From contig JADJPB010000005.1 of NCBI GenBank assembly GCA_016713445.1, positions 310,001-374,000 of the forward strand: 64,000 nucleotides of DNA, read 5' to 3'. The notes beneath the pieces are model-generated. The model saw nothing but the letters and a program-made list of their open reading frames with translations. It did no database searches and was not told the DNA's origin. The DNA comes from Bacteroidota bacterium (lineage in GTDB: Bacteria > Bacteroidota > Bacteroidia > AKYH767-A > OLB10). The position numbers were made by a program, and so were the translations under genes. This document shows positions 1 through 9,017 of the stretch, piece after piece (the first letter of the stretch is position 1; the number at the start of each line of letters is the position of its first letter).

Positions 1-1
1 T

Positions 2-82
2 GATATCAATGTCTTTGTAGAAAAAGCGTTGGAGTCGTTGGATGATGATAGTTTTTCGAGAATGAAGATTGCGGGGAATTAA
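2..82 (+). CDS. C-terminal end of an unidentified protein (partial)
   Basis: The window opens inside a reading frame that ends at TAA, leaving 26 residues (DINVFVEKALESL near its start). Nothing in it identifies a family. Low-complexity repeat sequence follows directly after the stop, which is how most genes in this window end. The call rests only on the open frame up to the left edge, so it could be a chance frame. Confidence 0.4.
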   Translation, partial: DINVFVEKALESLDDDSFSRMKIAGN

Positions 83-330
83 GGAAATTGCAAATTGGCA
101 AGTTGGTAAATTGCTGCGCCATGAAGTCTGTGCAACGCACTGTACTTCATGGGTGAATTGCTGCGCTCTGAGGTCTGTACAACGCTCTGAACTTCTGGGT
201 AATTGCTGCGCCAGAAGGCCTGTACTTCATGGGTAAATTGCTGCGCCATGAAGTCTGTGCAACGCACTGTACTTCATGGGTGAATTGCTGCGCTCTGAAG
301 TCTTTAGGTAGGAGTGCACTTCTGAGGTGA
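83..330. repeat. Degenerate tandem repeats carrying a hairpin
   Basis: After a short TTGG-type repeat (about 85-112) come four to five degenerate units that begin with TTGCTGCGC. Two units are identical hairpins at 119-152 and 246-279: arms CCATGAAGT and ACTTCATGG around an inner TGTGC/GCAC stem and an AAC loop. The units between them keep the outline but change the arm words (CTCTGAGGT, CCAGAAGG). No coding frame is credible here. Confidence 0.6.
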
Positions 331-447
331 ATTTGCGAGTTTGGTTTTTGTTCAAAGAATTGATAGACTAAGGAAAATCAGTTAGATAATTCTCTCAAAT
401 ATTAAAATGTTGGACTTCGCTAGAAAATTGGTAGATGATAGATTCTC

Positions 448-492
448 CCTGAGCCTGCCGAAAAGTGCTCCCTGAGCTAGTCGAAGGGAGAT
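448..492. repeat. REP-like GAGCTxGTCGAAGGG element
   Basis: CTCCCTGAGCCTGCCGAA is followed by CTCCCTGAGCTAGTCGAAGG. This matches the widespread bacterial repeat built on CCTGAGCTTGTCGAAGG, and further pieces occur near 5170-5200, 61856-61870, 62325 and 63690. The second copy folds through CTCCCT/AGGGAG arms. It lies in the gene-free stretch before the first complete gene. Confidence 0.55.
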
Positions 493-501
493 TAAAAGAT
501 T

Positions 502-526
502 GGCGTGATTTATTCACGCCTTTTTT
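502..526 (+). terminator. Rho-independent terminator
   Basis: A perfect 7-bp stem, GGCGTGA/TCACGCC, with a 5-base loop is followed by six T residues. It is 420 bases past the first stop codon, so it may end a transcript that includes the repeat region, or an unrecognised small RNA. It also insulates the gene starting at 593. Confidence 0.75.
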
Positions 527-592
527 ATGACTTTTACCGGAAATGACTTTTGTCATTGATTAAATTTTCAGGGCAATTAATTTTATTTTTCC

Positions 593-2275
593 ATGAATAA
601 TTCCAAAAAAGATATCCGAGAACTAACTCGGATTAAAGCCTTCTTTGATTCAACTTCGCTTAAAAAAAAAGAACGACTAGTCTCAATTTTGCTTGAGGAA
701 ACTCTATTTACAGATTCTGATTTACTAAATTTACATGAGACATTACTTTTTCTAAAAGCGCATCCATCGGGCATTAAGTTCTTAAAAAAACTGATTCAAC
801 TTCAGAAAAAAATCAACGATAATATACTTCAATCAATCCGAAGAAAAAAAACAGAGGGCCCCTTTGAACAATCAGGAGTAATTGGGACGTGTGTGAATGC
901 GATCTTCAGTTACGAATTAGTTGTATGGCTTGCCAAAGAATATCCTAAAGATGTAAGCTTTGACAGTTTTGGTGCTCCGGAGGAAAGGTTGAGTTCTGTC
1001 ATTTCTTCTTTGCTTCCTGTATCATTAAAGGAACAATACACAGATGGAGAAACTGAAAACACAATCTCGTGGATGCAGGAGATAGCAGGAAAAAATAAAT
1101 GCAAGCAACTTCAATTTCTACTTCAATTGTTCTCCAAGGCCCAATTAAGTAATCGCATCGCTAGTCAACTAATGGAACAATTGGAATTGTACATTAAAAT
1201 TGATTTAACAACACTTCCATCCAGGTCAACCATTAAAGGATTGAATCGTGCACAATTTCATCATAAAGAAGAGTTGCTAAAGAAATTTAACTTAGATGAA
1301 ATCATAAAATCACCATTGCCGCCTCCTTCTCCTTTAACTTTAAGAGAGAAAAACAGCTCATCACCTCCATTCGATTCCAGCTTATCAGTCTTTACAGAGA
1401 GACGGATCCGGGGACAAACACGGATCTAAATGATATCACCTATTATCGATTAGAAAGAGGTTTGGATATCGTTTTGCTTGGATTAGATTCGCCACATCGA
1501 CAAGCTGTAGACGCATACATTGGCTTCTTTGCTTTTTAAAATCTGATGCCATATGCTTACGGAGGAACATGGCTCCTAGGATCAATGGCTAAGATAGGAC
1601 TCAATATTTTTCCTTCGTACCGAGGTGGTGAATCTACATGGTTCTTTGCACAACTCATGCGCGTCTATTCTCAAGAATTCAATCCCGATTATTTCATTGC
1701 GGAACCGTATCAAGTAGGGCGGGGTAACCCCGAAGGAATTGCGAGTGGGGCATTCTGGTTTTACTATAAGCTCGGATACAGACCCCTTTCTAAATTGCAT
1801 CAAACATTAGCTACAAAAGAATTCGCCAAATTAAAATCAGGTAAAATAAAAGCACTTCTGCAAAAACGCTTAAGTTTTTGGCAGAAGAAGAATTAGGATT
1901 TTCGATTAAAGAAAATACCTCGCTCTCAAAATCAAAATTCGACACCATACAACTGGGTGCTGCGGTTACTCGTTTCATCCGAAAAAAAATTTATTGGAGA
2001 CCTGAAAAGGCAACTCAGCAATCATTGATAGCATTAAGGAAAGAGTTAAAACTTAAGGATGACAAAAATACTTATCACTTCTATCAGGTATCGAAAGAAT
2101 AGCTCTTTATCTCAATGCCGGTGGGGGGATTAACTCTTGGAGCAAAAATGAAAAACAATTGCTATTAGATTTAATTGAAGAAAAAGCTATTGGGACTGAA
2201 AGCCGTTATGCAAAAAAAATTCGATCTCATTTGAAATTAAACGAGTTTCTAATAACAATAGCAAAAATGAAATAG
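593..2275 (+). CDS. Conserved hypothetical protein, about 560 aa, frame broken at several points
   Basis: Four consecutive open segments in different frames read as one protein: 593 to about 1380, about 1380 to 1535, 1546 to about 1880, and 1878 to 2275, with another shift near 2095 before the TAG at 2273. The shifts fall at or near homopolymers (for example the T/A run near 1535). The first half is helical and charged. Around 1620-1800 the sequence reads GGESTWFF, EPYQVG and SGAFWFYYKLGYRP; the last has the look of the final GNAT acyltransferase motif, but I cannot name the family. Genes of this type are conserved among Bacteroidota as unknowns. Function is not assigned; the acyltransferase idea is inference only. 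Confidence 0.6.
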
Positions 2276-2321
2276 AAAATTATCATAAGTTTTCGGACTT
2301 AAAACTCATAACATTTTCTGA

Positions 2322-2952
2322 TTATGGATGCTCGCTACACTTTGTTTTATCGATAATAAATCCGCCTGAGCAATTTCTACAGGATTCTTCCATAAGTCCA
2401 GTTTGGTTGCAACGATTACAGGCGACCTTTCCTCTACCTCCACATTTATTACAAGCGACTTGTCCATTTTGTCCTTGAATTTTTCCAGATCCACTACAAG
2501 AAGGACATTCCGATTTCTTATCGCCATTACAAGTTTTGCATGGAGCGTTGTAAACGGATCGGCCTTGGCATTGTCCGCATACTGCTTCTTTAGTGATAAT
2601 TCCAGTACCCTTACATTTCAAACAGCGACTGCGAACGACTAAAATTTGTTTGAGAGTCAAGACGCGTGATGCGGAAGAGGAGTCGTTCGCATTCAAAAGT
2701 AAGTAAGCATCGTATTCTTTTACAGCGGCATCGTATTCACCTAGACTATCGTTCGCAATAGCTTTGTATTGTAGATAACTGGCTTCCGATTTATACTTGT
2801 CATCTAGTTTATCTAAATGACGAAGCATGGTTGAATAATTATGAGCGATGTAATCTTTCAATACTTGTTTGTATTGTTTGTCGGTGGATTGCGCGTTTGA
2901 TTTAACTACACAGATCAATAAAATAAAACGAGGAATAGAGAATTTTTTTCAC
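2322..2952 (-). CDS. Exported protein with TPR-like region and DnaJ-type zinc finger
   Basis: An N-terminal helical segment (about residues 25-95, with Tyr/Leu spacing like tetratricopeptide repeats) is followed by a cysteine-rich part with seven CxxCxG-type motifs (CLKCKGTG, CGQCQGRS, CKTCNGDK, CPSCSGSG, CNKCGGRG, CNRCNQTG, CRNCSGG), as in the DnaJ zinc-finger domain. There is no J domain. The continuous frame starts near 2918. If one A of the seven-A run just after the GTG at 2950-2952 is ignored, the frame gains an N-terminus KKFSIPRFILLICVV...NAQS, a convincing Sec signal peptide. The protein is therefore probably periplasmic and may bind zinc or unfolded protein; that role is inferred from the domain only. 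Confidence 0.65.
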
Positions 2953-2954
2953 AA

Positions 2955-3150
2955 ACAGAGATTCGAAATTGGTGAGTTGGTGAGTTGGTGGTCGCGATGC
3001 TTCGCGAGGTGGATTGAATATAGATCAATTCTGATTGGTGATGATCCCACAGTGCTGCGGTACAGGTTTTTTATGATTATTAATCGCAAAATTAATCTGG
3101 CACTTTTGAACGCGGATGACGCGGATTTTTAGGATAAACCATCCTTCGCT
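2955..3150. repeat. Spacer of mixed dispersed repeats
   Basis: This spacer holds a TTGGTGAG-period repeat (about 2967-2990), one 16-bp palindrome TCGCGATGCTTCGCGA at 2992-3007, and a CGCGGATGACGCGGATTTTT-type word near 3110. I see no gene in it. Confidence 0.6.
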
Positions 3151-3217
3151 AAAGCTACAGATGGTAAATTAGCTGTTAGGGAAAGGAGAGTGCAACATAC
3201 ATGATTTTCAAATTAAT

Positions 3218-4101
3218 TTAATCTTTCGAGAAATAATCACCGCTTTGATATACTCCTGTCGTTTGTTTTACAATTTGCATTAATAGATCGTTGGCTAATG
3301 AGGAAGCACCGAAGCGGAAATAGTTGGGGTTCATCCATGCTTCGCCGAGCGTTTCATTTAAGACTACTAAATATTGAATGGCTAATTTCGCTGTTGCAAT
3401 TCCGCCTGCGGGTTTCATGCCGATCATCTTTCCTTCTTTGTAATAAAAATCGCGGATGGCTTCGAGCATCACCAATGTTACGGGTAAAGTAGCAGCAGGT
3501 TGTACTTTTCCGGTAGAGGTTTTGATAAAATCGGCACCAGCATACATGGCGATGTCGGATGCTTTTCGCACGTTGTCGAGTGTGCTCAACTCTCCTGTTT
3601 CCAAAATTACTTTGAGATGAGCTTCTCCGCATGCTTCCTTCACAGCTGCAATTTCATCGAACACATAATTATATTCTCCGGCCAAAAATGTCCGCGGGAG
3701 ATGACCATATCGATTTCGTCGGCGCCTTCGTTCACGGCGAATTTGGTTTCATCCAGCTTCACCTTTCGCGTACTCATTCCGCTCGGGAAAGCGGTGGCTA
3801 CGGCGGCTACCTTTACACCGCTATTGCCTAACGCTTCCTTCGCGACTCGTACCATGGTAGGATACACACAAACAGCAGCAGCAGATGGTAAGTCAGGCAT
3901 TGCTTCGTGCGGACGCATAGCCTTCGCACAGAGCTGGCGCACCTTTCCAGGAGTATCCTTCGCCTCCAACGTAGTCAAATCCATCATACTCATGGCCAAC
4001 TTAAGAGCGTGCATCTTAGATTCATTCTTGATGGAGCGCTTGGTGAAGCGGGCGACACGTTCGTCGATGGAAACGGAATCGATGGGGGGGGAAGTGATCA
4101 T
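3218..4101 (-). CDS. deoC: Deoxyribose-phosphate aldolase
   Basis: DeoC cleaves 2-deoxyribose-5-phosphate to glyceraldehyde-3-phosphate and acetaldehyde in the catabolism of deoxynucleosides. The class I aldolase signatures are present: EIDMV (the conserved Asp), FIKTSTGK (Schiff-base lysine) and GMKPAGGI (second active-site lysine). The frame breaks once, near 3685, where ISRGHFWPEN in one frame must be joined to MAGEYNY in the next; the site is at a T run beside GGCC. Joined length is about 294 residues, a little over the usual 220-260 because of an N-terminal extension. Start ATG at 4099-4101. Its upstream side carries the 65-bp tandem array. Confidence 0.9.
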
Positions 4102-4131
4102 AGAAGGGATGAAATTACAGAAAAACTAAAT

Positions 4132-4437
4132 GACGCGAAATGCGAATGAACACGAAAATGCGAAAATTTTGCGAAAAGAGGCGAAATGCTTAAATGACGC
4201 GAAATGCGAATTAACACGTCGCGAGGCTTCGCGATGCGAAAAGAGGCGAAATGCTTAAATGACGCGAAATGCGAATGAACACGTCGCGAGGCTTCGCGAT
4301 GCGAAAAGAGGCGAAATGCTTAAATGACGCGAAATGCGAATGAACACGTCGCGAGGCTTCGCGATGCGAAAAGAGGCGAAATGCTTAAATGACGCGAAAT
4401 GCGAATGAACACGAAATACCGACACGAAATGCGCAAA
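4132..4437. repeat. 65-bp tandem array containing the 16-bp palindrome
   Basis: A variant unit (4132-4195) is followed by three near-identical 65-bp units starting at 4196, 4261 and 4326, then a decayed tail from 4391. Each full unit has GACGCGAAATGCGAATGAAC, the palindrome TCGCGAGGCTTCGCGA (4219-4234, 4284-4299, 4349-4364) and TGCGAAAAGAGGCGAAATGC. The units have no variable spacers, so this is not CRISPR. The first unit lacks the palindrome and has a plain A-rich word in its place. Confidence 0.9.
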
Positions 4438-5268
4438 TTATGCGAAATGCGAATGATCACTAAATGCGAAATGTTAACGAAAAATGCGAAATGTCGAGCA
4501 GTACTTGCCTAATCGCGAAATAAAATGGAAAGCGAGGTATTGATATGAGCAAAAATTGAAGATTTTGGGGTGAAAAAAGGTTAAAAACTATCGAAAATTG
4601 CTTGTAGCCGTATTTAAACGAGTACAAGTATTTATTATACGACTAATTAAAAATCGTTGTGGAGTTTTGCAAAAAAAAATTAAATCAATGAATAAAATTA
4701 TTCATCGTGAACTTTCATACAATATTATGAAAGCATGCTTCGCAGTTTACTATAAATTAGGTGGAGGTCATCCTGAATCTGTTTACCAAAATGCTTTAGC
4801 CATTGAATTAAAATCTCAAAATATAAAGTTTAAAGAACAAGTAAGAACCAAGGTTTTATACGAAGGTAAAACAGTTGGTATTGGATACGCCGATTTCGTT
4901 ATTGAAGAACTTATTGTCATTGAAATAAAGAAACGACCACAACTACATTTTAATAACATTATTCAAATCGAAAAATACATGGCAGCTTTAAAACTAGATC
5001 TTGGAATTTTAATTCACTTTGGATATGATAAAGTTACTTACAAAAGGGTAGTAAATAAAAATTTGATTCCACTACGTCCAAATATTACGAGCAATTAATT
5101 TCTGCATTTCGAAAAAGAAATCTGAAACAATTCGCCGATAAAAAAGCGTAGCGCAAGCTTTTCTCCCCTCGGCAAGCCCCTCGACTATGCTCAGGGCAGG
5201 CTCAGCGCAAGCATTTCGCATGTTTCGCATCGCGAAGCCTCGCGACGTGTTCATTCGCATTTCGCATC
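4326..5268. mobile_element. Candidate IR-bracketed unit carrying a GxxExxY gene
   Basis: The 46 bases at 4326-4371 (GACGCGAAATGCG...CGATGCGAAA, with the 16-bp palindrome inside) recur as the reverse complement at 5223-5268 with one mismatch. Between them lies one gene (4688-5098), a GxxExxY protein of PD-(D/E)XK-like type. The right copy runs into the stop codon of the ABC exporter gene (TGA at 5267-5269). No target duplication is evident. The arrangement resembles a small transposon-like unit, but it could also be two independent copies of a common repeat. Confidence 0.4.
4688..5098 (+). CDS. GxxExxY protein (PD-(D/E)XK-like)
   Basis: The protein is 136 residues from ATG 4688; a TTG start 30 codons upstream is open but adds an unrelated basic stretch. 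The family signature GGGHPESVY (GxxExxY) is at about residues 22-30, and GYADFVIEELIVIEIKK follows, giving the D...ExK pattern of PD-(D/E)XK folds. These small proteins are common in Bacteroidota and of unproven function. It is bracketed by inverted copies of the 46-bp palindrome-bearing repeat, which raises the possibility of a link between gene and repeat. A second member lies at 9855-10311. Confidence 0.85.
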   Translation: MNKIIHRELSYNIMKACFAVYYKLGGGHPESVYQNALAIELKSQNIKFKEQVRTKVLYEGKTVGIGYADFVIEELIVIEIKKRPQLHFNNIIQIEKYMAALKLDLGILIHFGYDKVTYKRVVNKNLIPLRPNITSN

Positions 5269-6887
5269 ACTGGAATGTTTGTAGCTCGTATAGTTTCTTA
5301 TAATACCCACCCTGCTCTATCAACTCCTGATGCGTTCCTCTTTCTACAATTTCGGCTTTGTTCATGACGATGATTTGGTCGGCGTGGACGATGGTGGAGA
5401 GACGATGCGCGATGACTAACGTGGTACGATCTTTCATGAGGTTGGTAAGTGCATCTTGTACGAGACGTTCCGATTCGGTGTCGAGGGCAGAGGTGGCTTC
5501 GTCGAGGATGAGAATGGGTGGATTCTTTAGTACGGCGCGAGCAATACTGATGCGCTGACGTTGTCCGCCACTGAGTTTTCCTCCACGATCACCGATGATC
5601 CATTAAAATTTCGCCTTCGTTGGGATCATAATAACGGGGAAGCATATCCGCTAATGTTGTTTTTCCGCTTCCTGATTGACCTACTAACGCTATCGTCTTA
5701 CCGTGAGGAATATCGAGGTTTATGTTTTTAAGCACATATCCTGCTTCACCATTTCGGTAGGCAAAGGATACATTTTGAAAACGTACTCCGGATGTGAATG
5801 ATTTAATTTCCTTCGGATTTTCAATGTCCTTCACCGCGACTGGTGCGTCGAGGATATGATAAATTCTTTCTGCTGATGCTAATCCTTTTTGGATATTGTA
5901 CCAAGCAGTAGTGAGTGCTTTTGCGGGTGGAATAAGTTGCGAAAAAAATAGCAATGAAGGCGATGAACTCGGAGGGTTCTAAGTTAGCTTCTACACCTAA
6001 TACTAATCGTCCGCCGAAGTACATTACAATCGTTAACACCACAGCACCTAAAAATTCGCTGAGCGGAGAAGCTAAATCTCTACGTCTGCCAATTTTATTG
6101 AGCATACGATACAATCCTTCGTTAATTTTTCCAAAACGCTCTTTCGATTTTTCTTCTGCGGTGAAGGCATGGATGATTCTCAATCCGCCCAATGATTCAT
6201 CCAAATTGCTGAGCAACTCACCAACTTTTCCTTGTGCTAGAGAAGATTTCTTTTTCAAACTTTTTCCGATGCGTCCGATAAGTAATCCGGCGATGGGTAA
6301 TAAAACGAGAACAAACAACGTCAATTCCGGACTCATTGAAAACATCGTTATTAAAAATATAATAATGTTTAGAGGTTCGCGAAATGCTGCTTCCAATGAA
6401 TTCCATGATGCCCCACTCTACTTCCTGCACATCGTTAGTAACACGTGCCATGATATCGCCTTTGCGCTCGTCGGTGAAATAACCGATGGGGAGTGTTAAT
6501 ATTTTGAATATACATCACGACGAATATCGCGCACAACTCCATTACGTATCGGAACGAGATAATACATCGCCATATAACGAGTAATGTTTTTCAAGAAAAA
6601 CAAAATGACAACGAGTAAACTGATAAATGATAAGGCTTCTAATTGTCCGTGTTGTACTACAAAATCACTCAAATAATAATTGAAGTTATTCAATAAATCC
6701 TTCACCGAACTCGACCAAGGTCTTAACACATAATTCCTTTCTTGACTAAAAAGGACATTCAAAAACGGAACGATCATCGTTAAAGAAAAAAGAGAAAATA
6801 CAACCGTTAGTAAATTAAAAGATACGCTGGTGATTGCTCGACTTTATAAGGTCCAATATATCGGATGAGGCGGAAGTAGTTTTTCAC
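5267..6887 (-). pseudogene. MsbA-like ABC exporter (permease-ATPase fusion), frameshifted and internally deleted
   Basis: The type I exporter half-transporter starts at GTG 6885-6887 (KNYFRLIRYIGPYK). Transmembrane segments fill the N-terminal half. The ATPase has Walker A GQSGSGKTT, then signature LSGGQRQRISIARA, Walker B ILILDEATSALD and H-loop IAHRLST, ending at TGA 5267. The frame breaks near 6840, 6490, 6400 and 5950. Separately, at about 5590-5605 the sequence goes from GEILMD straight to IGDRGGKLSGG. About 65 residues that normally hold the Q-loop are missing, a loss of about 200 bp that single-base errors cannot explain. Homologues export lipid A precursors or hydrophobic compounds. 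Either the gene is dead or the assembly has collapsed here. Confidence 0.8.
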
Positions 6888-6956
6888 AGTTTAGATAGCG
6901 TGGTGCAAAGATAGTTTTACTAATTATCATTTAGTTTTTAAAGATGAGTTTGTTGT

Positions 6957-7085
6957 AAAATACCGACCTACATCCCTTACCTCTCAGTCGCATTCCTCTT
7001 CTTTTTATCGTGTAGGGCCGATATTGAATATAGTAGGGGTGCTTTCAACCTTATCGAAATCGACTCTACCCGAATTTTATTTTAA
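6957..7085 (+). CDS. Possible lipoprotein fragment
   Basis: This short frame reads KIPTYIPYLSVAFLFFLSCRA, a hydrophobic stretch ending in a lipobox-like LSC, then about 22 more residues before TAA. It has no clear start codon and may be a decayed or frameshifted lipoprotein. The rest of 6888-7303 shows no other gene. Low confidence. Confidence 0.2.
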   Translation, partial: KIPTYIPYLSVAFLFFLSCRADIEYSRGAFNLIEIDSTRILF

Positions 7086-7303
7086 GCGATAATTCTGCAC
7101 CTCCAACGAATATTGAATTTGCGATCTGCGCTTTCTAAAAAACCCTGATTCCCCTTTTCCTCTGTTCTAAAATAAGGTTTAGGAGTTCCCTTTTTACACT
7201 ACTCCCATCGGCCCCCGGCCAAAATAGAAAACATTTAATGCTGATTAATAATATGTTACAGATAAACGTTTAAAAACACTTGTATATACAACAATTATGT
7301 TCG

Positions 7304-7311
7304 TACATTTG
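7304..7311 (+). promoter_or_regulatory. Bacteroidota-type promoter -7 element for pirin gene
   Basis: TACATTTG matches the TAnnTTTG -7 consensus used by the Bacteroidota housekeeping sigma factor. It is 31 bases before the ATG at 7342, and a CTTG word lies about 20 bases further upstream as a weak -33 element. Confidence 0.45.
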
Positions 7312-7341
7312 TATCTACAATAAACGTTAAAACGCATAATC

Positions 7342-8206
7342 ATGAAAAAAGTAAAGAAAATTCTTGCCGCAACGGAAAAGCATATCGGTGGTGGAAACTA
7401 TGTAAAGAGTCCTTTGCCGAGTGAGTTTGTGGATCAAATTAGTCCGTTCATCATGTTGGATCATTTTGGTCCGACGCAGGTGACTTCTAAAAAACCGTTT
7501 TATGTTCCACCACATCCGCATAAAGGATTTGAGCCAGTAACTTTACTTTTCAAAGGCGAAGTTTTGCATCATGATAGTTTGGGAAATGTAGGAAATTTAA
7601 AAGCAGGTGATGTGCAGTGGATGACCGCTGGAAAAGGCGTGATACATTCGGAAGGTGTTCCGGCAGATTTTTTTTAGAAAGGCGGGAGATGGAATTGATA
7701 CAGCTGTGGGTGAACTTGCCGCGTTCGGCGAAGCAACATGAACCGCGTTATCAAGATTTACGCGGAGAGAATTTTCCATTGATCAAAGAAGGCGATGCCG
7801 GATTGAAGTTAATTGCGGGCGATTACAAAGGACAAAAATCGGGAACGGAATTATTGACCCCTGTATTAGTGATGCATGGAAGATTTGATAAAGATGGAAA
7901 ACGGAAATTGAAATTCCTGCGGGATATAACGCTAGCGTATATACGTTAAAAGGAAATCTACTCACCGACGGCTTTGAAGTGACGCCACAACATCTCATCT
8001 GGTATCAAGAAGATGGGAACACCATTTCCTTAATGGCTACTGAAGATAGTGAGTTTGTTGTCTTATCGGGTCAACCGATCCTTGAACCCATTGTGAACTA
8101 TGGTCCGTTTGTAATGAACACGAAAGCGGAATTGGTGGAGGCCATTGAAGAATATCAATCAGGGAAGATGGGGTTCTCGAGAAATAATTCAGAATTAAGA
8201 ATGTAG
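7342..8206 (+). CDS. Pirin family protein
   Basis: This is a bicupin of the pirin family. The first cupin has the metal-site pattern MLDHFGP, PPHPHKGFEPVT and MTAGKGVIHSE. The C-terminal half carries LIWYQEDG and the usual pirin end. Two frame breaks split it, near 7670 (a run of eight T after CAGAT) and near 7915 (after KRKL). Both are in or beside short runs and fit consensus errors. Joined length of about 287 residues is normal. Some pirins have quercetin dioxygenase activity; the substrate here is unknown. It is followed after a repeat-like spacer by a YceI gene. Confidence 0.85.
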
Positions 8207-8226
8207 AATTCAGAATTAAAGAACAA
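8194..8226. repeat. ATTCAGAATTAAGAAT-type word repeat
   Basis: AATTCAGAATTAAGAATG and GAATTCAGAATTAAAG are near-copies in tandem at the 3' end of the pirin gene. The repeat may supply the last codons (NSELRM) of that gene, so the true pirin end may be a few residues earlier. Confidence 0.5.
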
Positions 8227-8340
8227 TGAAAAGGATTTGTAAATTTCATCTTTACAATTTATGCATTCGAGTTGATTAATAGTACAAACAAATTATTTAA
8301 ATTAAAATCAATAAATTAACAAACTAAAAAATAAAAAATC

Positions 8341-8883
8341 ATGACAACTACACTTGAAAAAACAAAATGGGCTTTAGATCTTTCGCATAGCGAAGTAGGT
8401 TTTAAAGTAAAACACTTAATGATTACGAATGTGAGTGGAGCTTTCGAAAAATTTAATGTAGAAGTAGAAGCGAGTGACGATACATTTGCCGATGCAGAAA
8501 TTAAATTTACTGCCGACATCGACAGCATCACTACTTACAGTGAGCAGCGTGATGCGCATTTAAAAGGAGCTGAATTCTTCGATGCAGAAAAATTTCCTCA
8601 CATGATTATAGAAGCTACAGGCTTAGAAGGAACGGGAGAAAGTAGAAAAATAAATGCGAACATCACGTTGCATGGCGTTACGAAAACCATTCCGTTCCAA
8701 GTAGACTTCGGTGGTGTTGCCAAAGATCCGTTGGGAAATACAAAAGCGGGATTCAGCATCAACGGAAAAATCAATCGCAAAGATTTCGGATTAAATTGGA
8801 ATGCGCCTACCGAAGCGGGTGGTGTGTTGGTGAGTGAAGAAGTGAGATTGCATGCAGAGATACAATTGTTGAAACAGGCGTAA
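8341..8883 (+). CDS. YceI family protein
   Basis: The 180-residue protein has the YceI lipocalin-like layout: WALDLSHSEVGFKVKHLMI near the start, ADIDSITT, RDAHLKGAEFFDAEKFP in the middle and GVTKTIPFQVDF and FGLNWNAP late. Family members bind polyisoprenoids or other lipids; most are periplasmic, but this one has no signal peptide and would be cytoplasmic, as for many Bacteroidota homologues. The frame is intact. A strong hairpin follows the stop. Confidence 0.92.
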   Translation: MTTTLEKTKWALDLSHSEVGFKVKHLMITNVSGAFEKFNVEVEASDDTFADAEIKFTADIDSITTYSEQRDAHLKGAEFFDAEKFPHMIIEATGLEGTGESRKINANITLHGVTKTIPFQVDFGGVAKDPLGNTKAGFSINGKINRKDFGLNWNAPTEAGGVLVSEEVRLHAEIQLLKQA

Positions 8884-8893
8884 ATATTTTATT

Positions 8894-8925
8894 CACTGTC
8901 CGTGGGATTCATCCCGCGGACGGTG
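8894..8925. terminator. Strong hairpin after YceI gene
   Basis: CACTGTCCGTGGGAT and ATCCCGCGGACGGTG form a 15-bp stem with two G-T pairs and almost no loop. It sits 10 bases past the yceI stop and faces the end of the S24 regulator gene, so it may terminate transcription from one or both sides, although no T run follows. Confidence 0.55.
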
Positions 8926-9017
8926 TTAAAACGACCCTTTCAATCCCCAGCCTAGGGATTAATCCCTAGGCTGGGGTTGGGATGGGGTTGGAATGGGATT
9001 TTTTAAAACGACCCTTT
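8926..9017. repeat. 32-bp perfect palindrome between 15-bp direct repeats
   Basis: CCCCAGCCTAGGGATT and its exact reverse complement form a 32-bp palindrome at 8945-8976. The same 15 bases, TTAAAACGACCCTTT, occur at 8926-8940 and 9003-9017 on either side. The second copy is the end of the S24 regulator gene. The GGGATTAATCCC core resembles the hairpin just upstream and the palindrome at 38677-38706. Confidence 0.7.

Noticed and set aside
593..2275. Programmed frameshifting in the broken genes
   Set aside because: The breaks occur in many unrelated genes, at differing homopolymers and without a shared slippery sequence or downstream structure.
4132..4437. A CRISPR-like array
   Set aside because: The units are contiguous 65-bp repeats with no variable spacers, and no cas gene is near.
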